This document shows positions 15,918 through 23,319 of a stretch of 40,475 bases of DNA, in pieces. The notes below the pieces were generated by a model that worked only from the letters and a program-made list of their open reading frames with translations, had not been told where the DNA came from and did no database searches. The position numbers were made by a program, and so were the translations under genes. Source of the DNA: Rhodoferax sp. GTDB lineage: Bacteria > Pseudomonadota > Gammaproteobacteria > Burkholderiales > Burkholderiaceae_C. Within the stretch, counting starts at the first letter, position 1, and every line of letters starts with the position of its first letter. Location of the stretch: NCBI RefSeq assembly GCF_030646845.1, contig NZ_JAUSLE010000045.1:1-40475 (forward strand), given 5' to 3'.

Positions 15918-16826
15918 TCAGTCATTGTTTTTCCGGTTCTTTTCCATTTGACGAATCATTTCCCGCGCCTCATCGCCTTCAGGAATGGGTTGGCCGCTGT
16001 CGCGCCACTGGACTGCCGCCTTGAACCCTTCCTGCTGTGCATAACGGCGAAACCACATGCCCTCGGGGTTGTGCCGGGTAATGCCATCAAAGACGGTCGC
16101 CATCATCTGGGTCTGCTCCAGGCCCATGGTCAGCATCACCTGGTTGACCACCATCTTGTGCATCGCCAGGTGCGAGTTTGGCACACCGGCAATGCGCTGG
16201 GCCAGCGCCATGGTGGCGGCTTCCAGCTGGTCGGCGGGGACGCTCTCGTTGGCCAGACCCCATTCAGCGGCCTTTTTGCCGTCGATGGTGTCACCGGTGA
16301 ACATCAGCTGCTTGGCACGTGTGGCGCCCAGGCGGTAAGTCCACATGGCCGTGGTGGGGCAGCCCCACACGCGGGTGGGCATGTAGCCGATGCGCGCGTC
16401 GTCGGCCATCACCAGCAGGTCGCAGCACAGGGCAATGTCGCTGCCACCGGCCGCCGCATAGCCGTGCACCTTGGCAATGGTCGGCTTGGGGCTGCGCCAC
16501 AGGCTCATGAAATCTTCCGTGTTTTGCTTCATGTAGCGGTAGTCGGCCATCGGGTCCCACGGTGTCTTTTCCTGTTGGCACGGATGCTCCAGCTGGCCCT
16601 CGCCGAACTGGGTCAGGTCGTAGCCACCGCAAAATCCTTTGCCCGCGCCTTCCACGATGATGACGTGCACCTCGTCCTCGGCGGCCGCCCAGTCGATGGC
16701 CGCGCGAATCTCGCGCGGCATCTCTTCATTGATGGCATTGAGCCGTTCGGGCCGGTTGAGCAGCAGACGCGCGATGCGGGGATGGGTGGAGTCTTTGTCG
16801 ATGCGCAGGGTGCTGAAGGTGGGCAT
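15918..16826 (-). CDS. Crotonase/enoyl-CoA hydratase family protein
   Basis: 302 residues. The crotonase fold is clear: [20 protein letters not shown] at the N-terminus, the oxyanion region [13 protein letters not shown], and [20 protein letters not shown] with the second oxyanion glycine. At the position of the second catalytic Glu it reads [14 protein letters not shown], without the usual glutamate. It may therefore be an isomerase, hydrolase or other crotonase rather than a standard hydratase. The substrate is an acyl-CoA; which one is unknown. It leads a two-gene unit with the acyltransferase and is divergent from a TetR regulator. Confidence 0.85.
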   Translation of the reverse strand: MPTFSTLRIDKDSTHPRIARLLLNRPERLNAINEEMPREIRAAIDWAAAEDEVHVIIVEGAGKGFCGGYDLTQFGEGQLEHPCQQEKTPWDPMADYRYMKQNTEDFMSLWRSPKPTIAKVHGYAAAGGSDIALCCDLLVMADDARIGYMPTRVWGCPTTAMWTYRLGATRAKQLMFTGDTIDGKKAAEWGLANESVPADQLEAATMALAQRIAGVPNSHLAMHKMVVNQVMLTMGLEQTQMMATVFDGITRHNPEGMWFRRYAQQEGFKAAVQWRDSGQPIPEGDEAREMIRQMEKNRKNND

Positions 16827-16966
16827 GGGGCGGGTCTCGTCTGGCGTGTTGCTTTGGGCAGACGATCATAGCCACGATCACAGGCGAATGAATGGGGAAA
16901 ACCTTGGGTGTCGCTCCTGACGCATCTGTCGGCATCGCCGTGGTAGCGGTGACTTGACGCACGCAT

Positions 16967-16995
16967 TTGACGGGCAAGAAGATGTCGATTAACAT
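16967..16995 (+). promoter_or_regulatory. Sigma-70-type promoter for the TetR-efflux operon
   Basis: TTGACG (16967-16972), a 17-base spacer, and TAACAT (16990-16995) lie 33 bases before the TetR start. Five of six -35 positions and four of six -10 positions match consensus, with ideal spacing. Just downstream, AAGT (16999-17002) and ACTT (17011-17014) form a short inverted repeat over the expected transcription start, a possible TetR autoregulation site. Confidence 0.55.
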
Positions 16996-17028
16996 GGGAA
17001 GTAATTAAACACTTACCAACTCAAAAGA

Positions 17029-17643
17029 ATGTCTGTGCAACTCGTAGCCACCCGTCTTCCGACTGAAACACGCCAGGCTGAGATCGTGGCCGCGGCACTG
17101 CGTCTGGCGCAAGACGGCAGCCCTGCGTCCATCACCACCACCGATCTGGCCAGCGCCGTGGGCTTGAGCCAGGGGGCGTTGTTCAAGCACTTTGCCTCGA
17201 AAGAGGCGATCTGGCTGGCCGCTATGGCATGGGTGGCCGAGCACCTGCTGCAATCGCTGAATGACGCGGCGCAGCAGGCGACCACTCCCGTGGATGCCCT
17301 TCGTCGCGTGTTCGATGCGCACGTGGATTTCGTCGTGACCTATCCCGGTGTGCCGCGCGTCATCTTTCATGAACTGCAGCAGGCGGCGGACTCACCTCTC
17401 AAACAGCAGGTGCGCGGCCTCATGCAAGGCTATCGCCAGTTGCTGTTGGGCCTGCTGAAGTCGGCGGTGCAGCGTGGCGACGCAGCGGCTGACCTGGATG
17501 CGCCTGCCGCTGCCACGCTTTTCGTCGGCATCGTGCAGGGCCTGGTCATGCAGTCGATGCTGAGCGGGCACATCGCCACCATGCGCGCGGAAGCGCCACG
17601 CGTCTTTCACCTTTACCTGTGCGGTATCCGCAGCCCATCATGA
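17029..17643 (+). CDS. TetR-family transcriptional regulator
   Basis: 204 residues. The N-terminal helix-turn-helix is plain: ITTTDLASAVGLSQGALFKH followed by FASKEAIW, about residues 37-65. The C-terminal half is the ligand-binding helical domain. It heads an operon with an efflux-type adaptor, permease and ATPase, overlapping the adaptor start as ATGA, so it is most likely their repressor and its own. The ligand is unknown. A divergent crotonase gene shares the upstream region (16827-17028) and may also be controlled by it. Confidence 0.9.
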   Translation: MSVQLVATRLPTETRQAEIVAAALRLAQDGSPASITTTDLASAVGLSQGALFKHFASKEAIWLAAMAWVAEHLLQSLNDAAQQATTPVDALRRVFDAHVDFVVTYPGVPRVIFHELQQAADSPLKQQVRGLMQGYRQLLLGLLKSAVQRGDAAADLDAPAAATLFVGIVQGLVMQSMLSGHIATMRAEAPRVFHLYLCGIRSPS

Positions 17644-18830
17644 AGCTCAAAGCCCCATCCTCCAAAGTGCTCGTGCTCGGCCTGCTGGGCGTGCTGCTGC
17701 TGGTCGCCATCGTGTTTGTCATCCGCCGTGCCGGGCCGCTGGCGCCCGCGCGGGTGACGGTGGTGCAGGCGTTTGAGGGCTCGATCACGCCCGCCCTGTT
17801 CGGGATTGGCACGGTGGAGGCGCGCCGCAGCTACCTGATTGGGCCGACCGCCGCCGGTCGCGTGTTGCGGGTGCTGGTGGACGCGGGTGACACGGTCAAG
17901 GCGGGCCAGCTGCTCGCCGAAATGGATCCCGTTGACCTGGACAACCGCTTGGCTGCGCTGGACGCCTCCATGGCGCGGGCCAGCAGTGGTATCGCCGCCG
18001 CTGATGCACAAACGGCCGATGCGGCAGCCCGCCGGGAACTGGCCGCCATCAATGCACGGCGCTACGTCGAGTTGGGTCGGCAAAACTTTGTCAGTCCCGG
18101 CGCTGTAGAAGCCAAAGTGCAGGAGCAGACGTCGGCCGAAGCCGGGAACCGCGCAGCGAAGGCCAACCTGTCGGCTGCGCAGCAAGACCTTTTGCGGCTC
18201 AAAGCTGAACGTGCCGGTCTGGTGCAGCAGCGTCAGAACGCACGCTTGGTGGCCGCGCAGGACGGCGTGGTCCTGTCGCGCGACGCCGAGCCCGGCTCCA
18301 CCGTTGTGGCCGGGCAGCCAGTGCTCAAGCTGGTCGATCCCGCCAGCCTGTGGGTGAAGGCGCGCTTCGACCAGGGCCGCTCGGCCGGTCTGGCGCCCGG
18401 ACTGGCCGCCGACATCGTGCTGCGTTCCAGCGCCGCCACCACGCTGCGCGGCAAGGTGGTCCGCGTGGAGCTGCAGGGCGATAGCGTGACGGAGGAGCGC
18501 GTGGCACAGATCGCATTTGACGCGCAACCAGCGGGCCTTTCGGTGGGTGAGCTGGCCGAGGTCACTCTCAAACTGCCCGCTACGCCGGGTTCCCTGTTGC
18601 TGCCCAATGCCGCCATCAGACGGCAAGCGGGTCAGACGGGGGTCTGGGTGCAGGATGACGGGGGCCTGCGCTTCGCGCCGCTGCGTCTGGGCCAGGTCAG
18701 CCTGGACGGACAGGTGCAGGTGCTGGATGGTTTGAAGCCCGACAACCGGGTTGTGGTCTACAGCGAGAAGGAAATCGATGCGCGCAGCCGCATCCAGGTA
18801 GTGCAAAGCCTCGCACCGGGCAAGCCATGA
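17640..18830 (+). CDS. HlyD/DevB-type periplasmic adaptor of an ABC exporter
   Basis: 396 residues from the ATG at 17640, which overlaps the TetR stop. One N-terminal membrane helix (about 10-28) anchors it in the inner membrane. A lipoyl-like half follows (GRVLRVLVDAGDTVKAGQLL), then an alpha-helical hairpin rich in A, Q and E (about 100-205), the second lipoyl half (AAQDGVVLSRDAEPGSTVVA) and a beta-barrel domain. It would link the inner-membrane permease to an outer-membrane channel such as TolC, which is not encoded here. The order adaptor-permease-ATPase matches devBCA-type exporters. Confidence 0.88.
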   Translation: MKLKAPSSKVLVLGLLGVLLLVAIVFVIRRAGPLAPARVTVVQAFEGSITPALFGIGTVEARRSYLIGPTAAGRVLRVLVDAGDTVKAGQLLAEMDPVDLDNRLAALDASMARASSGIAAADAQTADAAARRELAAINARRYVELGRQNFVSPGAVEAKVQEQTSAEAGNRAAKANLSAAQQDLLRLKAERAGLVQQRQNARLVAAQDGVVLSRDAEPGSTVVAGQPVLKLVDPASLWVKARFDQGRSAGLAPGLAADIVLRSSAATTLRGKVVRVELQGDSVTEERVAQIAFDAQPAGLSVGELAEVTLKLPATPGSLLLPNAAIRRQAGQTGVWVQDDGGLRFAPLRLGQVSLDGQVQVLDGLKPDNRVVVYSEKEIDARSRIQVVQSLAPGKP

Positions 18831-20017
18831 TCAGCCTGGCCGGCCGCGACATCCTGCATTCGTGGAGCAAGTTCGTCTTCACGGGCATCGGTTTGGGCCT
18901 GTTGATCGGCGTCACGTTGACCATGGCCGGCGTGTACCGTGGCATGGTGGACGACGCGGTCATGTTGCTGAACAACAGTGGCGCCAACCTCTGGGTAGTG
19001 CAGAAAGACACCCAGGGTCCGTACGCTGAAGCATCGAGCCTGCGCGATGACGTGTACCGGTCACTGCTGGGCATGCCAGGCGTGGCGCGCGCTGCCAATG
19101 TGACCTACCTCACGATGCAGGTGCGCCGCGACGCCACCGACGTGCGTGCCATGGTGGTGGGCGTGGAGCCGGGCCAGCCCGGCGAGCCGGGCTATCTGAT
19201 TGCGGGCCGTCACATCACACGCAACCATTACGAGGCTGTGGCCGACGTGAAAACGGGCTTCTCGGTCGGCGACGTCATCAAGATTCGCCGGCATGACTAC
19301 AGCGTGGTCGGCCTCACGCAACGCATGGTGTCCTCAGGCGGCGACCCCATGGTCTTCATTCCGCTGGCCGACGCGCAGGAGGCGCAGTTCCTGAAGGACA
19401 ACGACGCTATTCAAAATGACCGTGCCCGCACCGCCGCCAACCCCGCACTGAATCGCCCGGGCGTGCCCGGCCTGCTGGAGGCCGTTCAGGCCTCGCAAAG
19501 CAGCAACCACAATGTCAACGCGGTGCTGGTGCAGATCGAGCCCGGGTTTGAGGCTGAGCAGGTGGCCGAACCGATCCGCCGCTGGAAGCACCTTCAGGTG
19601 TTCACGCGCGCGCAGATGGAAGACATCCTGGTGGCCAAGCTGATTGCCACGTCCGCGAAGCAGATCGGCATGTTCCTCGTCATCCTGGCCATCGTGAGCG
19701 CGGCCATCGTCGCCTTCATCATCTACACCATGACCCTGGGCAAGCTGCGCGAGATTGCGGTGCTCAAGCTCATCGGCACGCGCAATCGCACTATTGCCAG
19801 CATGATCCTGCAGCAGGCGCTGGGCCTCGGGCTGATCGGCTTCATCGTCGGCAAGGTTGCCGCCACCATCTGGGCGCCCATCTTTCCAAAATACGTCCTG
19901 CTGGAAACCGGCGATGCGTTGCGCGGCTTTGTCGCGGTCATGATCATCTGCGCGTTGGCCAGTACGCTCGCCATCCGTGTGGCGCTGCGCGTCGATCCGG
20001 CCGCGGCGATTGGATAG
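18827..20017 (+). CDS. ABC exporter permease, FtsX/DevC type
   Basis: 396 residues. One membrane helix near the N-terminus (about 15-37) is followed by a large periplasmic domain (about 45-275) and three helices at about 281-305, 325-347 and 367-388. This four-helix layout is that of MacB/LolC/DevC permeases, which use conformational change to move substrates from the periplasmic side rather than across the membrane. Its start overlaps the adaptor stop (ATGA), and the ATPase gene follows 9 bases after. The substrate could be a lipid, glycolipid, peptide or siderophore; the sequence does not say. Confidence 0.88.
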   Translation: MISLAGRDILHSWSKFVFTGIGLGLLIGVTLTMAGVYRGMVDDAVMLLNNSGANLWVVQKDTQGPYAEASSLRDDVYRSLLGMPGVARAANVTYLTMQVRRDATDVRAMVVGVEPGQPGEPGYLIAGRHITRNHYEAVADVKTGFSVGDVIKIRRHDYSVVGLTQRMVSSGGDPMVFIPLADAQEAQFLKDNDAIQNDRARTAANPALNRPGVPGLLEAVQASQSSNHNVNAVLVQIEPGFEAEQVAEPIRRWKHLQVFTRAQMEDILVAKLIATSAKQIGMFLVILAIVSAAIVAFIIYTMTLGKLREIAVLKLIGTRNRTIASMILQQALGLGLIGFIVGKVAATIWAPIFPKYVLLETGDALRGFVAVMIICALASTLAIRVALRVDPAAAIG

Positions 20018-20026
20018 GGTGGCCTC

Positions 20027-20734
20027 ATGAGTGAACTGGGAATCCGGATCGAAGGTTTGAGCAAGCGCTATGGCGAAGGCGATGCCGCGGTCGATGCGCT
20101 CAAGGATGTGAACATGAGCGTGGCGCCAGGCGAGGTGGTCGGCCTGATCGGCCCCTCTGGTTCGGGCAAAAGCACGCTGCTCAAATGCTTGGGCGCCGTC
20201 ATTGAGCCCACCTCGGGGCGCATGACGCTGGGCAGCGAGTCGATCTATGACAACGGCTGGAAGATTGCCGATTTGCGTGCCCTGCGGCGCGACAGCATCG
20301 GTTTTGTGTTCCAGGCACCGTACCTGATTCCGTTTCTGGACGTGACCGACAACGTGGCCCTGCTGCCCATGCTGGCGGGCCAGCCGAACGCGAAGGCGCG
20401 GGCGCGCGCCCGTGAGTTGCTGGATGCCCTCGATGTCGGCCACCGCGCCAGGGCCGAGCCGTCGCAACTGTCGGGCGGCGAACAGCAGCGCGTGGCGATC
20501 GCGCGGGCGCTGGCCAACCAGCCCCCCGTGATCCTGGCGGATGAGCCCACGGCCCCGCTGGACAGCGAACGCGCACTCGGCGTGATGCGCATCCTCAACC
20601 AGATGGCGCAGCAGTACCGCACTGCCATCATCGTGGTGACGCACGACGAAAAGATCATCCCGACCTTCAAGCGCATCTATCACATTCGTGACGGGCGCAC
20701 CTATGAGGAAGCCGGTCAGGGCCTCAGCCTCTAG
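20027..20734 (+). CDS. ABC exporter ATP-binding subunit
   Basis: 235 residues, the size of LolD/MacB-type ATPases. Walker A is GPSGSGKST (42-50), the Q-loop Gln96 is in FVFQAPYL, the signature is LSGGEQQRVAIARA (148-161), Walker B ends in ILADEP (169-174), and the switch His206 is in VVTHDE. All needed residues are present. The D-loop region reads TAPLDS where TAALDS is usual, a small deviation. It powers the permease encoded just before. Confidence 0.92.
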   Translation: MSELGIRIEGLSKRYGEGDAAVDALKDVNMSVAPGEVVGLIGPSGSGKSTLLKCLGAVIEPTSGRMTLGSESIYDNGWKIADLRALRRDSIGFVFQAPYLIPFLDVTDNVALLPMLAGQPNAKARARARELLDALDVGHRARAEPSQLSGGEQQRVAIARALANQPPVILADEPTAPLDSERALGVMRILNQMAQQYRTAIIVVTHDEKIIPTFKRIYHIRDGRTYEEAGQGLSL

Positions 20735-20775
20735 CGTCCGGTTTTTCGCACACATCGATTTTGGAGAGACCTCGC

Positions 20776-21180
20776 ATGAACACCCACCGAATCCTCAAAG
20801 TCCTGGCCGTCGTGGCCATTGTCTTCGGTGCACTCACGGTCGTCAGTGGTGGCCGCGCGCTGTTCGGTGATGCGCAGGCGCGCGCCAGCGTCGGCAATGC
20901 CGTGGGCTTTGTGTTGTGGTTCAACTTTTGCGCGGGCTTTGCCTATGTGCTGACTGGCGTCGGACTCTGGCAGGGTCGGCGCTGGGCGGCACGCGCGGCC
21001 AGCTTGCTGGCCCTGGCCACAGCGCTGGTGGCAGCAGCCTTCGGCCTGCATGTCATGGGTGGCGGAGCCTATGAGATGCGCACCGTGGGCGCACTGGCGC
21101 TCCGGCTCGTGTTCTGGGTGGTCGTGGCGCTGGTGGCGCTGCGCGCGTTGAAGGCAGCAAGAAATCCGCTGTCACCCTAA
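20776..21180 (+). CDS. Small four-helix membrane protein of unknown function
   Basis: 134 residues from the ATG at 20776, with GGAGAG upstream. Four hydrophobic segments are visible: about 9-30, 40-65, 72-95 and 105-126. No family was recognised. It follows the ATPase gene by 41 bases on the same strand and may be cotranscribed with the exporter. Confidence 0.7.
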   Translation: MNTHRILKVLAVVAIVFGALTVVSGGRALFGDAQARASVGNAVGFVLWFNFCAGFAYVLTGVGLWQGRRWAARAASLLALATALVAAAFGLHVMGGGAYEMRTVGALALRLVFWVVVALVALRALKAARNPLSP

Positions 21181-21181
21181 A

Positions 21182-21523
21182 ATGGATCGAATGAACTGGC
21201 TTCGAAAACTCCCCGGATTCCAGCAGACTCCCTATGGCTTGGAGTGGCGAGTGCTGCGCCTGATGCCGACGGTGTGCGTGGCGGGTACATTGCTGCCTGG
21301 CCTGATGTCGGTGGCCGCGCGTTTTTTCATCACGGCGGGCAGCGCTGCCGAGTTGGCGCGACACATTCAACTGTTTGATTTTGTGATGATCGGCTTGGTG
21401 ATCTTCATCTGGACCCTGGCGGTCACGGTGAGTATTGGCTGTGTCATCGTGTGGCTGATGAAAGGCCCCGCCTACGTGGCCGATGGCTTCGAGGTGTCAC
21501 ACAGCGATTTGCCGGGGCGTTGA
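21182..21523 (+). CDS. Small membrane protein of unknown function
   Basis: 113 residues; the ATG comes 1 base after the previous stop, and a second ATG at 21191 is also possible. Two hydrophobic segments (about 28-48 and 66-92) are separated by a short charged stretch. The motif DFVMIGLVIFIWTLAVTVSI suggests a tight membrane helix. It is the last gene of the plus-strand run and faces the octaheme cytochrome gene. No function is recognised. Confidence 0.65.
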   Translation: MDRMNWLRKLPGFQQTPYGLEWRVLRLMPTVCVAGTLLPGLMSVAARFFITAGSAAELARHIQLFDFVMIGLVIFIWTLAVTVSIGCVIVWLMKGPAYVADGFEVSHSDLPGR

Positions 21524-21575
21524 GCCCGCGCTCCGGGCACATCACTTGGCCCCGTCAATGATCCAGCGAACCAGA

Positions 21576-21597
21576 GCGAGGGCGCTTTCGCCCGCGC
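21576..21597. terminator. Hairpin between convergent genes
   Basis: GGGCG-CTTT-CGCCC (21580-21593), extended by GCG/CGC outside one mismatch, forms a strong stem with a four-base loop. It sits between the membrane-protein gene end (21523) and the octaheme gene end (21623). No T-run directly follows on either strand, though it may act in both directions. Confidence 0.45.
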
Positions 21598-21622
21598 ACA
21601 TGGCTCCGATTGTCCCAGGCGT

Positions 21623-23032
21623 TTATTTCTTTCCTGACCGGGGATCGCCGGCATAACCTAGCGCCTTCCAGTCCATCCTGCCGTCCTTGGCATGGCAGTC
21701 ATTGCACTTCAGCGCCTCTGCTTTTGGCCCAACCATGTGGTTCACTTTCCAGTGCATGTCGGTAGGTGCGAAGCCATATTGACCGCTGTAGTCTTGACCC
21801 GCTTCTTTCATGCCATCGGTAATGGCTTTGTTCCAGTCCCAATGCGCCCAATATCCAGCCCACAGATTCGGCACCGCAAAAACGTTGCGGACGGAATCGT
21901 ACGGCTGTTTGCCTTCCATCACTTTGAACGGCGTAATCTGCGCCGTCTTATCCTTACGGTCACCACGCGGGTAACTCAGGTGTGTGACCTTGGACGGATC
22001 CATCTTGTCACCGAGGAGATAACGATCAACCGAGCCGTTGAACCACATATAAGTCGGTTTCACGTCTTTCGCCCATTTGAAGTCGCCCTTCTGCTTGTCG
22101 TAAAGCGGCTGGCCGTACTGGTCTTTTGTGACCGGAGTGTCCTTGCCAGCGGTCGACCAGTCCCACCAGACCATGGTCGGCAACGTGCGTGAAAAAGTTG
22201 ATACATGGCAAGTTTGGCATGCGACTTTCTCAGCGTGCCGGTTCAACATGACGTTCTGCTTATGCGGCGTACCAGCGTGACAGTCGTTGCAGCTGAGCGT
22301 GGTACCGCTACCCGTAGCCGAGACCGAGAGCGCCTTGCCGGGAATCGCATGCTTTTCCGCCCTGTGGCAGGAACTGCAGTTCATGTTTGCTCCGTCGACG
22401 GCCATGTGCACATCAGCTGAACGCTTGGGTGCTACCAGCGACGTGTCGAGATCGCCATGCTTGATATGGTCACCGCCGCCGCCGTAGAAGTGGCACGAAC
22501 CACAGGTCGCGCGGCTGGTCGGTCCGACACTTTTGGCAATTTTTTCGAGATCAAGCGCCTTCCAGATTTTGCCGGACTTGGGCGGGAACTCGGTGTCCTG
22601 ATAGGCCGGATGGCCGGCTGCTGCCGGGAGTTTTTTGTAGCTGCCGGTGGTGTCGTGGCAGACCAGGCAGTCGACGTTCTCGGCCTTGTTGAAGTCGAAG
22701 GTGGCGTCCTTCCACCCATAACCTGCATGGCAACTGGTACAGCGTTGATTGTTGGTCGGTAGCGCGAGACAAAAATTGTTCACCGCGTTCTTCTTGCCCA
22801 AGTCAACCTTGCCTCTGCCCGGGATCTCCTGATGCACGCTCCAAGTCCAGTGCCGCGTTTTCATGAAGTCCTTGCCCTGTTGCTCGTGGCACCCAAGACA
22901 GGTCTTGGTGACCTCGGGTCCAGTCGTGAACGGCCCTTTGACAAGACTTGAGTGGTCCTGGGCCGCTACTGCCGAACCACCGAAAAGGATGCAAAACGCC
23001 ATGAATGCCATGGCCTGGATGTAGCGCCTCAT
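21623..23032 (-). CDS. Octaheme c-type cytochrome, tetrathionate-reductase (OTR) family
   Basis: 469 residues. A cleavable signal peptide (about 1-24) sends it to the periplasm. Eight CXXCH heme sites are seen at residues 45, 98, 122, 177, 219, 248, 272 and 443. The long gap before the last site, the CGSCHFYGGGGDHIKHGDLD stretch and the HWTWS near the N-terminus are features I associate with the OTR family known from Shewanella, which reduces tetrathionate, nitrite and hydroxylamine in vitro. Here it lies beside mtrAB, so it may be a soluble electron carrier or terminal reductase. AAGGAG precedes the start by 7 bases, and an FNR-like box lies 76 bases upstream. The natural substrate is unknown. 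Confidence 0.9.
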   Translation of the reverse strand: MRRYIQAMAFMAFCILFGGSAVAAQDHSSLVKGPFTTGPEVTKTCLGCHEQQGKDFMKTRHWTWSVHQEIPGRGKVDLGKKNAVNNFCLALPTNNQRCTSCHAGYGWKDATFDFNKAENVDCLVCHDTTGSYKKLPAAAGHPAYQDTEFPPKSGKIWKALDLEKIAKSVGPTSRATCGSCHFYGGGGDHIKHGDLDTSLVAPKRSADVHMAVDGANMNCSSCHRAEKHAIPGKALSVSATGSGTTLSCNDCHAGTPHKQNVMLNRHAEKVACQTCHVSTFSRTLPTMVWWDWSTAGKDTPVTKDQYGQPLYDKQKGDFKWAKDVKPTYMWFNGSVDRYLLGDKMDPSKVTHLSYPRGDRKDKTAQITPFKVMEGKQPYDSVRNVFAVPNLWAGYWAHWDWNKAITDGMKEAGQDYSGQYGFAPTDMHWKVNHMVGPKAEALKCNDCHAKDGRMDWKALGYAGDPRSGKK

Positions 23033-23319
23033 TACCGTTCTCCTTGAATTCGAATACAACAATACTCAAGTTGAAGTTTCAGCCATAACATGCGTAAGGA
23101 CATGATCCATATCAACAACGCGCTTGATAACGCCGACGATCGCTCACGCCCGGCTGAGTTCGAAACTCCCCGCTAAATGAGCATAAGTGCTAGGGCATAT
23201 TCTTGGACGCTCGACAATCAATCCGGCAGGTGGCCCGCTGGGATGGGCCTATGCGCCGCGGTGATGAGTTGCATCCAGAAGTGCTGTTCGCCAGTGAACG
23301 CTACTGCGCGGCATCAACC
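23033..23319. other. Intergenic region between mtrB and the octaheme gene
   Basis: 287 bases without a convincing gene on either strand. It holds the FNR-like box at 23102-23115 and probably the promoter of the octaheme gene. GGCCC/GGGCC at 23232-23249 can form a hairpin but has no T-run. No remnant of a surface cytochrome (no CXXCH codons in any frame that I could see) is present. Confidence 0.5.
23102..23115 (-). promoter_or_regulatory. FNR/Anr-like box upstream of the octaheme cytochrome gene
   Basis: On the minus strand it reads TTGATATGGATCAT, matching TTGAT-N4-ATCAA at 9 of 10 conserved positions. Its centre is 76 bases before the octaheme start, a distance that fits activation from a -41.5 or -61.5 position depending on the true transcription start. 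Induction without oxygen would be expected. Confidence 0.6.

Noticed and set aside
19334..20755. A 473-codon minus-strand frame
   Set aside because: Antisense of the exporter permease and ATPase genes; composition is that of a GC-rich shadow frame.
23232..23249. GGCCC/GGGCC hairpin as an mtrB terminator
   Set aside because: Short stem and no T-run on the transcribed strand.
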